Shown here piece by piece: positions 1 to 6,768 of a DNA stretch of 38,513 nucleotides. Source of the DNA: a virus. Both the position numbers and the translations under genes were made by a program. Under the pieces are notes generated by a model that made no database searches, was not told where the DNA came from, and saw only the letters and a program-made list of their open reading frames with translations. Positions within the stretch are counted from its first letter, which is position 1. Each line of letters starts with the position of its first letter. The stretch is from the IMG/VR virus record IMGVR_UViG_3300042197_004109, positions 1 to 38,513 of that record; one strand, 5' to 3'.

Positions 1-267
1 GGTCATGCGTTTGAGGCGATGACTGCGTACATTGACCATGCCCAAGGGCCAGATCACGGCCCTGACCTCATCAATGTCGGCACGCAGGAACTGATTTGGA
101 GTGCGCCACCTAGACATGAATATGGGAAAAACAGTTTTCACGGGCCGGCGACCAGTTTGATTCAACATGATCACAGCCACCATGTGCTGCCATGCACCGT
201 GCATGGAGTTTACTCCGTCCGGCAACTGCTGTTGCACCATGAGGTCATCGCGCAAGGGTTCAATCAT
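1..267 (-). CDS. HhH-GPD-family DNA glycosylase, N-terminal part (truncated by window edge)
   Basis: An open frame of 89 codons runs from an ATG at 267 off the left edge, so only the N-terminus is seen. The visible part contains WQHMVAVIMLNQT (about residues 26-38), followed by a W/P-rich stretch and then VIWPLGMVNVRSHRLKRM (about 71-88). From memory this is the pattern at the start of the HhH-GPD fold in MBD4, thymine-mismatch and endonuclease III-type glycosylases (helix with LNxT, then 'PLG..R...'). Such enzymes excise damaged or mismatched bases. The catalytic Lys/Asp and hairpin lie beyond the edge, so activity cannot be judged. It overlaps the upstream 44-codon gene by 8 bases, suggesting translational coupling. 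Family call by recall only. Confidence 0.6.
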   Translation of the reverse strand, partial: MIEPLRDDLMVQQQLPDGVNSMHGAWQHMVAVIMLNQTGRRPVKTVFPIFMSRWRTPNQFLRADIDEVRAVIWPLGMVNVRSHRLKRMT

Positions 268-394
268 TGTGTGTTCTTCGGTCTAGATAGATGCCCAACA
301 AGGCCACGGCCAAGGCCACCCCCAGCCCCCAGAGCTCAGCATAGACCAGACTATGCACGCTCATTATAACCACAAACAACCAAAGCACAGGCAT
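260..394 (-). CDS. Small single-pass membrane protein, 44 aa, unknown function
   Basis: The frame starts with ATG two bases after the MazG-like stop codon and ends inside the start of the glycosylase gene (8-base overlap). Two hydrophobic stretches (LWLFVVIM and then LWGLGVALAVALLGIYL) are followed by a basic, charged tail (DRRTHND). That fits one or two membrane segments with a cytoplasmic positive end. The tight fit between neighbours on the same strand supports it being a real gene despite its length. No family is recognised, and a holin or other small envelope role is only a guess. Confidence 0.55.
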   Translation of the reverse strand: MPVLWLFVVIMSVHSLVYAELWGLGVALAVALLGIYLDRRTHND

Positions 395-396
395 GA

Positions 397-759
397 TCAA
401 TCTCGGCAAAGGAAAGGTTGGAGTTCAGGCGCGGTCCACCCCTGCGGTTTGAGTACCTTGCCATCTTCGCGCTTGCGCACCCGGCCGGTGTCTCGATCGA
501 TCTTGGCAAAATTGGTACGCATCACTTCCTTCCATGCTCTCTCACCATCGGCACCCATGCTGTGAATGGCACCAATGGTGACCACCAGGATATCGATCAA
601 GGCGTCCAGTTCGTCCAGTTGACTGCGAGCTGCAAACAATTCGCCCACCTCTTCTTGGATGAGTTTTTTGTAGAGGGCAAACTGAGCAGCATTGATCTCG
701 CCCACGGTCTGATCACAGGCTCGCATGAATTTTTCTTGATCTCTAAACGGATTGCTCAT
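397..759 (-). CDS. MazG-like nucleotide pyrophosphohydrolase
   Basis: This 120-residue protein has the all-alpha NTP-pyrophosphatase signature: EEVGE at residues 36-40 and ELDALID at about 50-56, i.e. EExxE followed by ExxxD, the Mg-binding acidic set of the MazG/PRA-PH superfamily. Members hydrolyse (d)NTPs or (p)ppGpp-like compounds to monophosphates; T4-like marine phages often carry one. The length matches single-domain phage MazG proteins. The ATG start overlaps the end of the upstream 149-aa gene by 17 bases, and the stop is followed at once by the 44-aa membrane protein. The substrate is not predictable. A house-cleaning role for modified dNTPs made by the nearby deazaguanine genes is possible but unsupported. 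Confidence 0.75.
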   Translation of the reverse strand: MSNPFRDQEKFMRACDQTVGEINAAQFALYKKLIQEEVGELFAARSQLDELDALIDILVVTIGAIHSMGADGERAWKEVMRTNFAKIDRDTGRVRKREDGKVLKPQGWTAPELQPFLCRD

Positions 760-1192
760 GTGCTTGTTCCTTGGTATGGAAAGGTCCTTGATAGGGATAG
801 CGCTCCAGCAAGATCAGTTTGGGATTGTGCATGATCTGCCAGCTGCGATGTTGTTTGATTCGATACCACCCTGCCGCAAACCAGCTTTTGCTGCGCGGTT
901 CTTTGGTAAACAAGGGCAAGCGATGCTTAACATCCCAGATTGCGTTGTGTACACGACAGCCGGTGGCATAGCCGTGTACTTGATTCCGGTCGGGTGTGCG
1001 AGGCGGTGCTGGTTTGACGAATGTTATGTTGGCTTCGCGCTCCAACATACGGATGGTCTTGTATTGTCGTGTGCTGTCATTGATGGTCAAGGCATAGCCG
1101 TCGCCGTTGGCCATGACATTGCCCACTTTTTCATCGTCCTGTTTGAGTATCCAGTACTGTCCTTTGACCACTGGTTTAGCTAGGATCACCAT
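743..1192 (-). CDS. Conserved phage protein of unknown function, 149 aa
   Basis: The protein starts MVILAKPVVKGQYWILKQ and has mixed composition, with several Trp/Tyr residues and a basic middle (RTPDRNQVHGYATG, KHRLPLF), and no membrane segment or signal peptide. The motif 'KGQYWILK...KVGN' is one I associate with uncharacterised proteins of T4-like marine phages; no function is known to me. The ATG at 1192 overlaps the upstream 5' nuclease stop by 17 bases, and its own end overlaps the MazG-like gene by 17 bases. It is therefore cotranscribed with nucleic-acid enzymes. Possibly nucleic-acid binding given its basic patches, but this is inference only. Confidence 0.7.
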   Translation of the reverse strand: MVILAKPVVKGQYWILKQDDEKVGNVMANGDGYALTINDSTRQYKTIRMLEREANITFVKPAPPRTPDRNQVHGYATGCRVHNAIWDVKHRLPLFTKEPRSKSWFAAGWYRIKQHRSWQIMHNPKLILLERYPYQGPFHTKEQAHEQSV

Positions 1193-2186
1193 TTAACGCT
1201 CCTTGATAAGTGACGTTGAGCCAGCGTCCAAAACTTTCTGCTGACTCGCTGCATTTCACGAGATCAAACCGACCACAGAATCGCAGGAAGTGGCTGCCCA
1301 CTTGCCCCACATCTCGGTGGCTGATCTGCTCACGTATGGCTGTGTCTACTGCTTGTTTGATATGATCGGGCTGTGCTGTGAGATCCACCAAGGTACGATT
1401 ACGCTCGTAGTCGTCCAGCACACGATGTTCTTGGCCTTCGTGATCGGTCCAGCGTTGGAGCATGAGATTGTTCCAGTCAAACCCACGGCGATCTCTGTCA
1501 GCAAAGGCTTCTTGTAGTCCTACACGATTCTTGGTACCTTTGGTACGCACCCCTGGATAGGCCGAAAACACATTGTCAGTGGGATCGCCGCGCATGCATT
1601 TTTCAAACAGCAGCCATTGGGGATCGGGAGGCAGCTTGGCCTGTTTGGTCTTCTTGTCGATCACAGGGCGATCCTTGGCATCAAAGATACCGCCCAGCGT
1701 GATCAGCTCGTCGGTGATGCCGTTGTATTGTTGTACGTTGTCTGAAATCAATTGCACAAAATCCGTGTCGCTGCTGATTATGATGTGTTGGTCCTGGGGA
1801 TGCAAAGCGATCCAACGTGCGATGACATCATCGGCTTCAGCTTCGGGATGCCGGATCACAGAGCAGTTGGTGCGTGAGGACAAGTATTTAGTAAGCTCAT
1901 CATAGGTTTCCCAGAACAGCCGATCTTCTTCGGCTTCGCTTTCTGTGAGCGCAGCACGGGCCACAGCACGATTGCGCTTGTAGGGTTCATAGAAGTCCTT
2001 GCGCCATGACCTGCCTTCCAGCGCGAAGACCACATGATCGCCTTGGAACCTGCGTATGACCTTGTTCACAGCCATGAGAGTCACATGCAAGGCAAAACCC
2101 ACCTTGGTCCATGAGTCAGACGCACGGTGGGCCGAATGCCGGGCACGGAAAAAAGTGTTGGCAGTGTCAATCAAGATGTATTTCAC
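1176..2186 (-). CDS. 5'-3' exonuclease / RNase H-like (T4 Rnh type FEN nuclease)
   Basis: The 336-residue product has the FEN/PIN nuclease signatures in order: YILIDTANTFFRARH near the N-terminus (Asp 7), FALEGRSWRKDFYEPYK with the arch region, AEADDVIARW, SSDTDFVQL, and a helix-3-turn-like GDPTDNV...PGVRTKGTK. These acidic residues bind two Mg ions. The family removes RNA primers and 5' flaps during lagging-strand synthesis; T4 RNase H is 305 residues. The start chosen is GTG at 2186, not an upstream ATG. It puts MKYILID at the N-terminus, gives a 4-base GTGA overlap with the stop of the SGNH-like gene, and has GGGG upstream. It would act with the polymerase and clamp encoded at 18875-23226. 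Confidence 0.87.
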   Translation of the reverse strand: MKYILIDTANTFFRARHSAHRASDSWTKVGFALHVTLMAVNKVIRRFQGDHVVFALEGRSWRKDFYEPYKRNRAVARAALTESEAEEDRLFWETYDELTKYLSSRTNCSVIRHPEAEADDVIARWIALHPQDQHIIISSDTDFVQLISDNVQQYNGITDELITLGGIFDAKDRPVIDKKTKQAKLPPDPQWLLFEKCMRGDPTDNVFSAYPGVRTKGTKNRVGLQEAFADRDRRGFDWNNLMLQRWTDHEGQEHRVLDDYERNRTLVDLTAQPDHIKQAVDTAIREQISHRDVGQVGSHFLRFCGRFDLVKCSESAESFGRWLNVTYQGALNGDPS

Positions 2187-2896
2187 GGTGGCCCCAATAG
2201 TTGGTTGTTGTTGATATATGTTAGCAGATAATGAGCCCAAAAGCAATGGGCTTCGGCACCAAAATGCCAACTTTGGTCCGCGACGGGCCGAAACCTCTGA
2301 AATCGAAGAACCCGATCAAAGGTACCGGCGGGGTCATAGGGCGTGATATAGGTGTGGTTCCAATCGCGGCGATTTTGGATAGAACCAAAATGGCTGTTGC
2401 CGTTGAACATCACGTGCCGGATGCCCAGATCTTGCAGTTCTTGATGGAACTGCCAGATTTCTTGGTGTGCGTTTTCGGTGCATGCACGCCAGTCAATGTC
2501 CGCGATGTATTGTCGATATCTCTGTGCAAGGGCCTCTGGTACATGATCAATGCCGGATGCATTGACCTGATAGTCTTGTCCACCCAGCCACCATTCCTGT
2601 CGTTCCCAGGTGCTCCACTGCAGTACCATGAACACCGATTGGTGCTCGCTGGGATTGAGCCGGATCCATTCGCGAGCAGTGCGCATGATACGGGCGTTAC
2701 TGCCACCGGCCTGCGCATCAAGGCACAGCATGCTGCCCAGCTCGTCGGCCAGCACACGGCTGTAACTCACTCGTTCGTTGTCGGGATGGGCTCTGCGTCC
2801 CATGTAGCCATACTCGCCATCATCGCAGGCCCAGGCGCAGGGATTCGCAGCCTCAGCCGCTGCTGCGTGACTGTCGCCGTTCGAATATAATAGCAT
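2183..2896 (-). CDS. SGNH/GDSL hydrolase-like protein (copy 1)
   Basis: The 237-residue protein begins MLLYSNGDSHAA, placing a GDS block I at residues 7-9, and has GGSN (64-67) as a block II/III-like glycine-asparagine motif. Its end has HFGAEAHCFWAHYL, in the position of block V. SGNH enzymes are esterases or deacetylases that often act on acyl groups of sugars. The usual DxxH aspartate is not clear here (Trp precedes the His), so catalysis is uncertain. It overlaps the related downstream-numbered gene at 2853-3554 by 44 bases, and its TGA overlaps the 5' nuclease GTG. It is a clear paralogue of the 233-aa neighbour. Family assignment is by motif order only. Confidence 0.65.
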   Translation of the reverse strand: MLLYSNGDSHAAAAEAANPCAWACDDGEYGYMGRRAHPDNERVSYSRVLADELGSMLCLDAQAGGSNARIMRTAREWIRLNPSEHQSVFMVLQWSTWERQEWWLGGQDYQVNASGIDHVPEALAQRYRQYIADIDWRACTENAHQEIWQFHQELQDLGIRHVMFNGNSHFGSIQNRRDWNHTYITPYDPAGTFDRVLRFQRFRPVADQSWHFGAEAHCFWAHYLLTYINNNQLLGPP

Positions 2897-3554
2897 GTGC
2901 AGGACTGGTTTCTATTTCGTTGATGAGAATCTGTGCCCAGGCCGCATGAGCAGCAGGTTCAAAATGCTGCCAGCCTGGTGTGATTTCTTCGAACTTGTTT
3001 TCTATGCTCTGTGTGACATAGGTCACTCGCTCATTGTAGGGGCAGTAAAAACAACAGTGCCAGTCCAGCCACTCTTTGGGGCTTTCGATCTGGAAATGAT
3101 GGAAAGCATTGAAAAACAGGTGCGGAATCTTGCGTTCGTACAACCAGAGATGCAGATTGTAGATCTTGTTGTGCCAATAGTAGCTCATGATGCGATGCCA
3201 GTTCACATCTTTCTGGATATGGTTCTTCCAGAACTGATAGCGCCGTCGGAACTCTTCGGGTATCCTTTGGCCCACATCCAGCTGGTTGATTTCATGGAAC
3301 TCGCCTTCGAAATACCACTGCTCGCGGCCATGCTCGCTCCAGCCAATGACCACGAGATCGGGCGCAGGATTGTTTTGTAGATATTGCCAGGTGCTCGTGT
3401 AGATAAGATCGTTGCTGGCACCACTAACAGCAAGATTGGTGGCCGTGGCGCCGAAGTGCCGAGTGATCACTCCAGCCATGCCAAGATCGCGATCTGGCAG
3501 CTCTTCGCCGCTCATGTTGCTGTCGCCGTTGAACAAGATGTGCATGTCTGTCAT
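2853..3554 (-). CDS. SGNH/GDSL hydrolase-like protein (copy 2)
   Basis: This 233-residue protein shares architecture with the adjacent copy 1: HILFNGDSNMSG gives GDS at residues 10-12, SGASND at about 44-49 holds the glycine and asparagine blocks, DLVVIGWSEHGREQWY is a core strand, and QHFEPAAHAAWAQIL lies near the C-terminus. The Asp of the catalytic DxxH is not visible; Gln precedes the conserved HF. The ATG overlaps the stop of the cytidylyltransferase-like gene in ATGA, so the two are probably translationally coupled. That suggests it acts on a nucleotide-activated or phospho-linked substituent, for example an acylated sugar. No signal peptide is seen, so it is presumably cytoplasmic or virion-packaged. 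Confidence 0.65.
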   Translation of the reverse strand: MTDMHILFNGDSNMSGEELPDRDLGMAGVITRHFGATATNLAVSGASNDLIYTSTWQYLQNNPAPDLVVIGWSEHGREQWYFEGEFHEINQLDVGQRIPEEFRRRYQFWKNHIQKDVNWHRIMSYYWHNKIYNLHLWLYERKIPHLFFNAFHHFQIESPKEWLDWHCCFYCPYNERVTYVTQSIENKFEEITPGWQHFEPAAHAAWAQILINEIETSPAHAIIFERRQSRSSG

Positions 3555-4027
3555 GATTGCTGCAATACCTTCATGCTTTCTGCGGCCACCACACGCTTGC
3601 GCAGGCTGCTAGAGCTGAATGAGTGGTCTCGTCCGTTGAACACAAGCTCGATTTCTCGTCGTTCGCATTCGAGTTTGCCAGTGAAATATTGACCTTCGTA
3701 CTCTACGCCCAACACTCGCACGTCCAGAGGCAAGATCAAGAGCAGATCCACGAGATCCTGTTCGGTCTGATAAACAACCACTTCGTCCACGTACCTGCAG
3801 GCCGCCAACTGGATCTGTCGTTCTACGATGCTTTGCACAGGCTTGTTTTTTGTGTCGGGACGGTCGATGGTAGGGTCAGTCTGCAAGCCGGCAATGAGGT
3901 AATCACAGTGATTCTTGGCTTCCGAAAGCATGGCGATGTGTCCGGCATGCAGCATGTCAAAGGTTGAGAACGTGATGCCGATTTTTTTGCCCTCGGCCTT
4001 GAGCTGCTTGATATGATTGAAGATCAC
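3551..4027 (-). CDS. Cytidylyltransferase-like nucleotidyltransferase (HIGH superfamily)
   Basis: The 158-residue protein contains GITFSTFDMLHAGHIAML, with the HxGH nucleotide-binding motif as HAGH, and a C-terminal FSSSSLRKRV that matches the ISSTxxR-like signature. This is the single-domain architecture of glycerol-3-phosphate, phosphocholine or RfaE/HldE-type nucleotidyltransferases, which make CDP- or ADP-activated alcohols and sugars. The start is GTG at 4027, overlapping the preceding stop as GTGA. It is immediately followed, with an ATGA overlap, by an SGNH-like gene. The exact substrate cannot be read from sequence. A link to the sugar genes upstream in the same transcription direction is plausible. 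Confidence 0.8.
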   Translation of the reverse strand: MIFNHIKQLKAEGKKIGITFSTFDMLHAGHIAMLSEAKNHCDYLIAGLQTDPTIDRPDTKNKPVQSIVERQIQLAACRYVDEVVVYQTEQDLVDLLLILPLDVRVLGVEYEGQYFTGKLECERREIELVFNGRDHSFSSSSLRKRVVAAESMKVLQQS

Positions 4028-4410
4028 GACACTTCGCTCCTTCCGTCACCGATGTCACGAGTCTGCACATAGATTCCAGATTTCTTGATGGCCTGTTCCT
4101 GTTCCCAGGTCTCCATCACAACGTGCCGACACACGTTTTGGAACCAACGATCCACGATGTCGGCTTCAGTATCATCCTTGTTCATCATATAGCCGGCCTT
4201 GATTAATCGGGCTACGAAGATTTCGTTCCAGTCCAGTTCAAACGCACCTTCGTGCAGGTTGTTGGGATCAATGTCCATGCTCACGATGGTCACATAAGGT
4301 TCGCCCTGTGCATTGGCCAGCTCTTTGTCGGTTTTTTTCACTGGTCGTTCCACCCTAGGCTTGGCCTCGGCGGGTACAGGTTTCTTACGGAATCTATCAA
4401 ATATGCCCAT
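4024..4410 (-). CDS. Conserved phage protein, 128 aa, unknown function
   Basis: The N-terminus is basic (MGIFDRFRKKPVPAEAKPRVERPVKK) and probably disordered. The body contains PYVTIVSMDIDPNNLHEGAF, ELDWNEIFVARLIKAGY and EADIVDRWFQNVCRHVV, stretches I recall from a widespread uncharacterised family in T4-like marine phages. There is no signal peptide or membrane segment. The ATG lies directly after the TAA of the 80-aa gene (TAAATG), and the stop overlaps the GTG of the nucleotidyltransferase. A regular alpha/beta fold is likely; function is unknown. Confidence 0.75.
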   Translation of the reverse strand: MGIFDRFRKKPVPAEAKPRVERPVKKTDKELANAQGEPYVTIVSMDIDPNNLHEGAFELDWNEIFVARLIKAGYMMNKDDTEADIVDRWFQNVCRHVVMETWEQEQAIKKSGIYVQTRDIGDGRSEVS

Positions 4411-4653
4411 TTATTTGCCTTTCAACAAAAGCATCATCACCGTTTGTGTGTCGTACCAACGATTTTCTATCACAGGATCGCCGGGCCCGGTCCACATGCA
4501 GGTGGTTTTCACAGCCGGCCGCAGCCAAAGCCAACGGCCGGTTGACCAACAACGTCGGGGCCACAAGCTCCAGCGTGATTCTATGTGAGCGCGGCGTAGC
4601 CAAGTCACATCGTTGATTTCGTTGGAAGATCGGTAGTTGGCCCCAAACATCAT
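4411..4653 (-). CDS. Small Trp/Arg-rich protein, 80 aa, unknown function
   Basis: The protein starts at an ATG that shares one base with the QueE stop codon (TAATG) and ends immediately before the next gene's ATG, so it exactly fills the space between two genes. It has eight Trp and many Arg residues in 80 positions and finishes with DPVIENRWYDTQTVMMLLLKGK. No cysteine motif is present and no family is recognised. Placement directly after queE suggests coupled translation, but a role in deazaguanine chemistry is not shown by sequence. A longer overlapping frame extending into queE was not chosen because it would be in conflict with a strongly conserved enzyme. Confidence 0.6.
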   Translation of the reverse strand: MMFGANYRSSNEINDVTWLRRAHIESRWSLWPRRCWSTGRWLWLRPAVKTTCMWTGPGDPVIENRWYDTQTVMMLLLKGK

Positions 4654-5498
4654 TACTTGCCCCAGCCATTGCCCCAGAGGTCCACATGCAAGCGTGGACT
4701 GTACCAGTAACCGCGACGCAGGGCTTCGTCGGCCACCGGCACACGATTGGCATCATACACTGAACTCACTCCTCCCACGGGCATGACGAAAACCGGACCG
4801 GCAAAATTGGCATTGCGATAGTCATCTACAGCCAGATCCAGCTCGGCAAAATCTTCGACCTTTTCTACCACGAACTTGAGATAGGTCACGCCGTGGATCT
4901 CATAGTCAGCGACCACGGCAGGACGGATGGCTTCTTCGCGGCTTTCGCCACTGACACTGAGTTTGGGACTCACAGAGAAAGTGATCTCGCCAAACCAGTT
5001 GTCAAGATAGAGTCGGAACTCGGGTGTGAGCTCTTGGGTTCCATTGGTCTCAAAAGTCACGTGTCGCAGGCCTCGCTTGTGCAAAATATCCAAGAGTTCA
5101 GGATACACACGCTGCCATCCCAGCAAAGGTTCTCCGCCGGTGATCACAAGATGTACAGGATTGCCATTGGGCATGAGCCAGTTGCCATGGGGCAGCAGGT
5201 CTCGCATGCGATCTGCGATCTCTTCGGCTGACAAGGCCGGGCTGAGGTGTTTGAAACCGGGATGCCAGCTGGCATAACTGTCGCAGCCAGTATTGACCAG
5301 GGGCAGTTCTTCGAAACTGCGATAAAGCGTGACCTGTTCGGCCACTGCATCGGCTTCGGTACTGCGTTCACCGGGGCGACAGCCAAAGCCTGCACAGGTA
5401 AAGTTACAACCAAAAGTTCTTAGGAATATGGAAGGCACGCCCACATAGCGGCCTTCACCTTGCGCGGAGTAAAAGATTTCACTGACTTTGAGTTTCAT
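4653..5498 (-). CDS. queE: 7-carboxy-7-deazaguanine synthase (QueE-like radical SAM enzyme)
   Basis: QueE converts 6-carboxy-5,6,7,8-tetrahydropterin to 7-carboxy-7-deazaguanine using a [4Fe-4S] cluster and SAM. The 281-residue protein begins KVSEIFYSAQGEGRYVG (typical QueE 'SxQGEG' substrate/SAM region) and has FGCNFTC at residues 29-35, GCDSYAS at 71-77 and ITGGEPLL at about 119-126. The cluster motif is unusual: C31xxxC35 is followed by about 36 residues before C72-Asp, where canonical enzymes have CxxxCxxC. I recall this split form in QueE-like proteins of marine T4-like phages. The start ATG overlaps the SGNH-like stop (TAATG). FolE and QueD, the two earlier steps, are encoded upstream on the same strand. 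Confidence 0.85.
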   Translation of the reverse strand: MKLKVSEIFYSAQGEGRYVGVPSIFLRTFGCNFTCAGFGCRPGERSTEADAVAEQVTLYRSFEELPLVNTGCDSYASWHPGFKHLSPALSAEEIADRMRDLLPHGNWLMPNGNPVHLVITGGEPLLGWQRVYPELLDILHKRGLRHVTFETNGTQELTPEFRLYLDNWFGEITFSVSPKLSVSGESREEAIRPAVVADYEIHGVTYLKFVVEKVEDFAELDLAVDDYRNANFAGPVFVMPVGGVSSVYDANRVPVADEALRRGYWYSPRLHVDLWGNGWGK

Positions 5499-6205
5499 TA
5501 TAGTCTCGCTTGTTCACACATACCGGTGCGGTATTTAGATTTAGTTGCGGGTTCTTGTGCTATTTTAGCACGCCATTCGGAATCTGTCACCCAGCCCGGT
5601 AACACTGCATCCAGATAGGCCAGATGTTCTTGTGGTGTGGGATGATCGTCATCGCCGGGTCGGTGATTGGACCCCCATCCCGCGGGTCGCAGCACTTCCT
5701 GGAAACTGGGCAGCAGACTGGACAAAGTCGATTGATAAAGATCAATACAGTCCTGTAATTTCACATCAACTTGGTCCCAGATGTCATGTGCTGACATCTG
5801 ACACATGCTGAACATGCGCCAGGTCACTCCGGGACGAGCGTCCAACAAGGTCTTGGCTGCTTTGATAAAGGCCAGATCTCTGATGAGATAACCGCGAGGA
5901 TCAACATGATCCGTGATGAACTCTCGGGTGTAGATGGGCGTGTCCCAGATCCCGCCTACGGTGCGCCATCGTCGCTGTGTGTACCAGTCATCGCGCATGA
6001 TATTGGTCCAACAGATCATCACGGTGTCTCCATCTCGGAAAGTGCGCCGTTGATCGGCTTCCATGACTGAGTTGAAAATATAATGATTGCCAGCTCCACT
6101 TTGCCCCCAGTTGTAGTATTCCTGGTAGCCATGGGCCAAGATGTCAGCCCAGGTCATCCAACGGTAGTTGGTAAAACTACAACCAAAGGCAAAAAGCCGT
6201 GTCAC
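5498..6205 (-). CDS. SGNH-hydrolase-like protein with FGCSFT motif (copy 3)
   Basis: The N-terminus MTRLFAFGCSFTNYRWMTW carries GCSFT, a common phage variant of the GDS(L) block, with Ser as the candidate nucleophile. QSGAGNHYIFN supplies the Gly and Asn blocks. DDDHPTPQEHLAYLDAVL near the C-terminus provides an intact DxxH. So unlike the two SGNH-like genes at 2183-3554, this copy retains a full putative catalytic set. The start is GTG, overlapping the phosphoribosyltransferase stop in GTGA; the stop overlaps the queE start. It may hydrolyse or transfer an acyl group; substrate unknown. A C-terminal tail (ATKSKYRTGMCEQ) is probably disordered and overlaps a promoter-like box. Confidence 0.65.
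   Translation of the reverse strand: MTRLFAFGCSFTNYRWMTWADILAHGYQEYYNWGQSGAGNHYIFNSVMEADQRRTFRDGDTVMICWTNIMRDDWYTQRRWRTVGGIWDTPIYTREFITDHVDPRGYLIRDLAFIKAAKTLLDARPGVTWRMFSMCQMSAHDIWDQVDVKLQDCIDLYQSTLSSLLPSFQEVLRPAGWGSNHRPGDDDHPTPQEHLAYLDAVLPGWVTDSEWRAKIAQEPATKSKYRTGMCEQARL
5532..5538 (-). promoter_or_regulatory. CTAAATA box upstream of queE
   Basis: The minus strand reads CTAAATAC inside the last codons of the SGNH-like gene, 33 bases before the queE ATG. Coding constraint (Ser-Lys-Tyr) can also explain it, so support is weak. Confidence 0.28.
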
Positions 6206-6768
6206 CTACGAGTCCACCATTCTTCCCAGGGAAAAACGATCCACTCGGGACGTTCCCGCTTGTCTATGATTTGGGCTGCATAGTCAATGTCCGTAAACTC
6301 ACTGGCAGCATTGTTGACCAACACCGCATGACGCACGGAAAAATTCCAGATCTCCTCCCAGCGCGGATCCGCAGGCAAGCAGCCGCTTTGCCAGTCCGAA
6401 TGTATCCATTGCATGGTGGCACCTGAATCATTGATGTCGTCCACGATCAGCAGTTGCTTGCGCGAATTGGGATCTACACGGCCTGCCACACTGTCTGATC
6501 CTGGAGTATGCACAGCCGGCACGTATCCAAATGCGTCTTCGGCCATCCATAAATTGCTTTCGCAGTCATTGTTGTTTCCGTCGCGCAGGCTCACGCCCAG
6601 AGCATGCATGGGCACATCAAGCCAATGACTGATCATGGCGGCCGGCAAAAGACCGCCGCGCGTGAGACCAATCACATAGTCGGGTCGCCAATTGTCCTGG
6701 GTGATTTGCCGGCAGAGCTCGGCCACCTGCGATTCTACATCGGTCCAACTGAGATAGCGTTTGTTCAC
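6202..6768 (-). CDS. Phosphoribosyltransferase (purine PRTase-like)
   Basis: The 188-residue protein contains YVIGLTRGGLLPAAMIS (residues 31-47), the strand and loop that open the type I PRTase fold, and LLIVDDINDSGATM (106-119), the 13-residue PRPP-binding signature with paired Asp and a following flexible Thr. These enzymes join a base to PRPP, giving a nucleoside monophosphate and PPi; the hypoxanthine/xanthine-guanine subgroup is closest by motif. GTG start, overlapping the methyltransferase stop in GTGA. Set among FolE, QueD and QueE, it might convert a free deazapurine base to its nucleotide, but ordinary purine salvage is equally possible. Confidence 0.82.
   Translation of the reverse strand: MNKRYLSWTDVESQVAELCRQITQDNWRPDYVIGLTRGGLLPAAMISHWLDVPMHALGVSLRDGNNNDCESNLWMAEDAFGYVPAVHTPGSDSVAGRVDPNSRKQLLIVDDINDSGATMQWIHSDWQSGCLPADPRWEEIWNFSVRHAVLVNNAASEFTDIDYAAQIIDKRERPEWIVFPWEEWWTRR

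Noticed and set aside
19-369. Plus-strand open frame of 116 codons at the left edge
   Set aside because: It lies antisense to the glycosylase-like and small membrane frames, which show protein-like patterns and overlap neighbours correctly; the plus frame is Pro/Arg/His-rich and has no such features.
4397-4756. Longer 119-codon frame between queE and the 128-aa gene
   Set aside because: It starts well inside queE and ends inside the next gene; the 80-codon frame fits the gap exactly with TAATG and TAAATG junctions.
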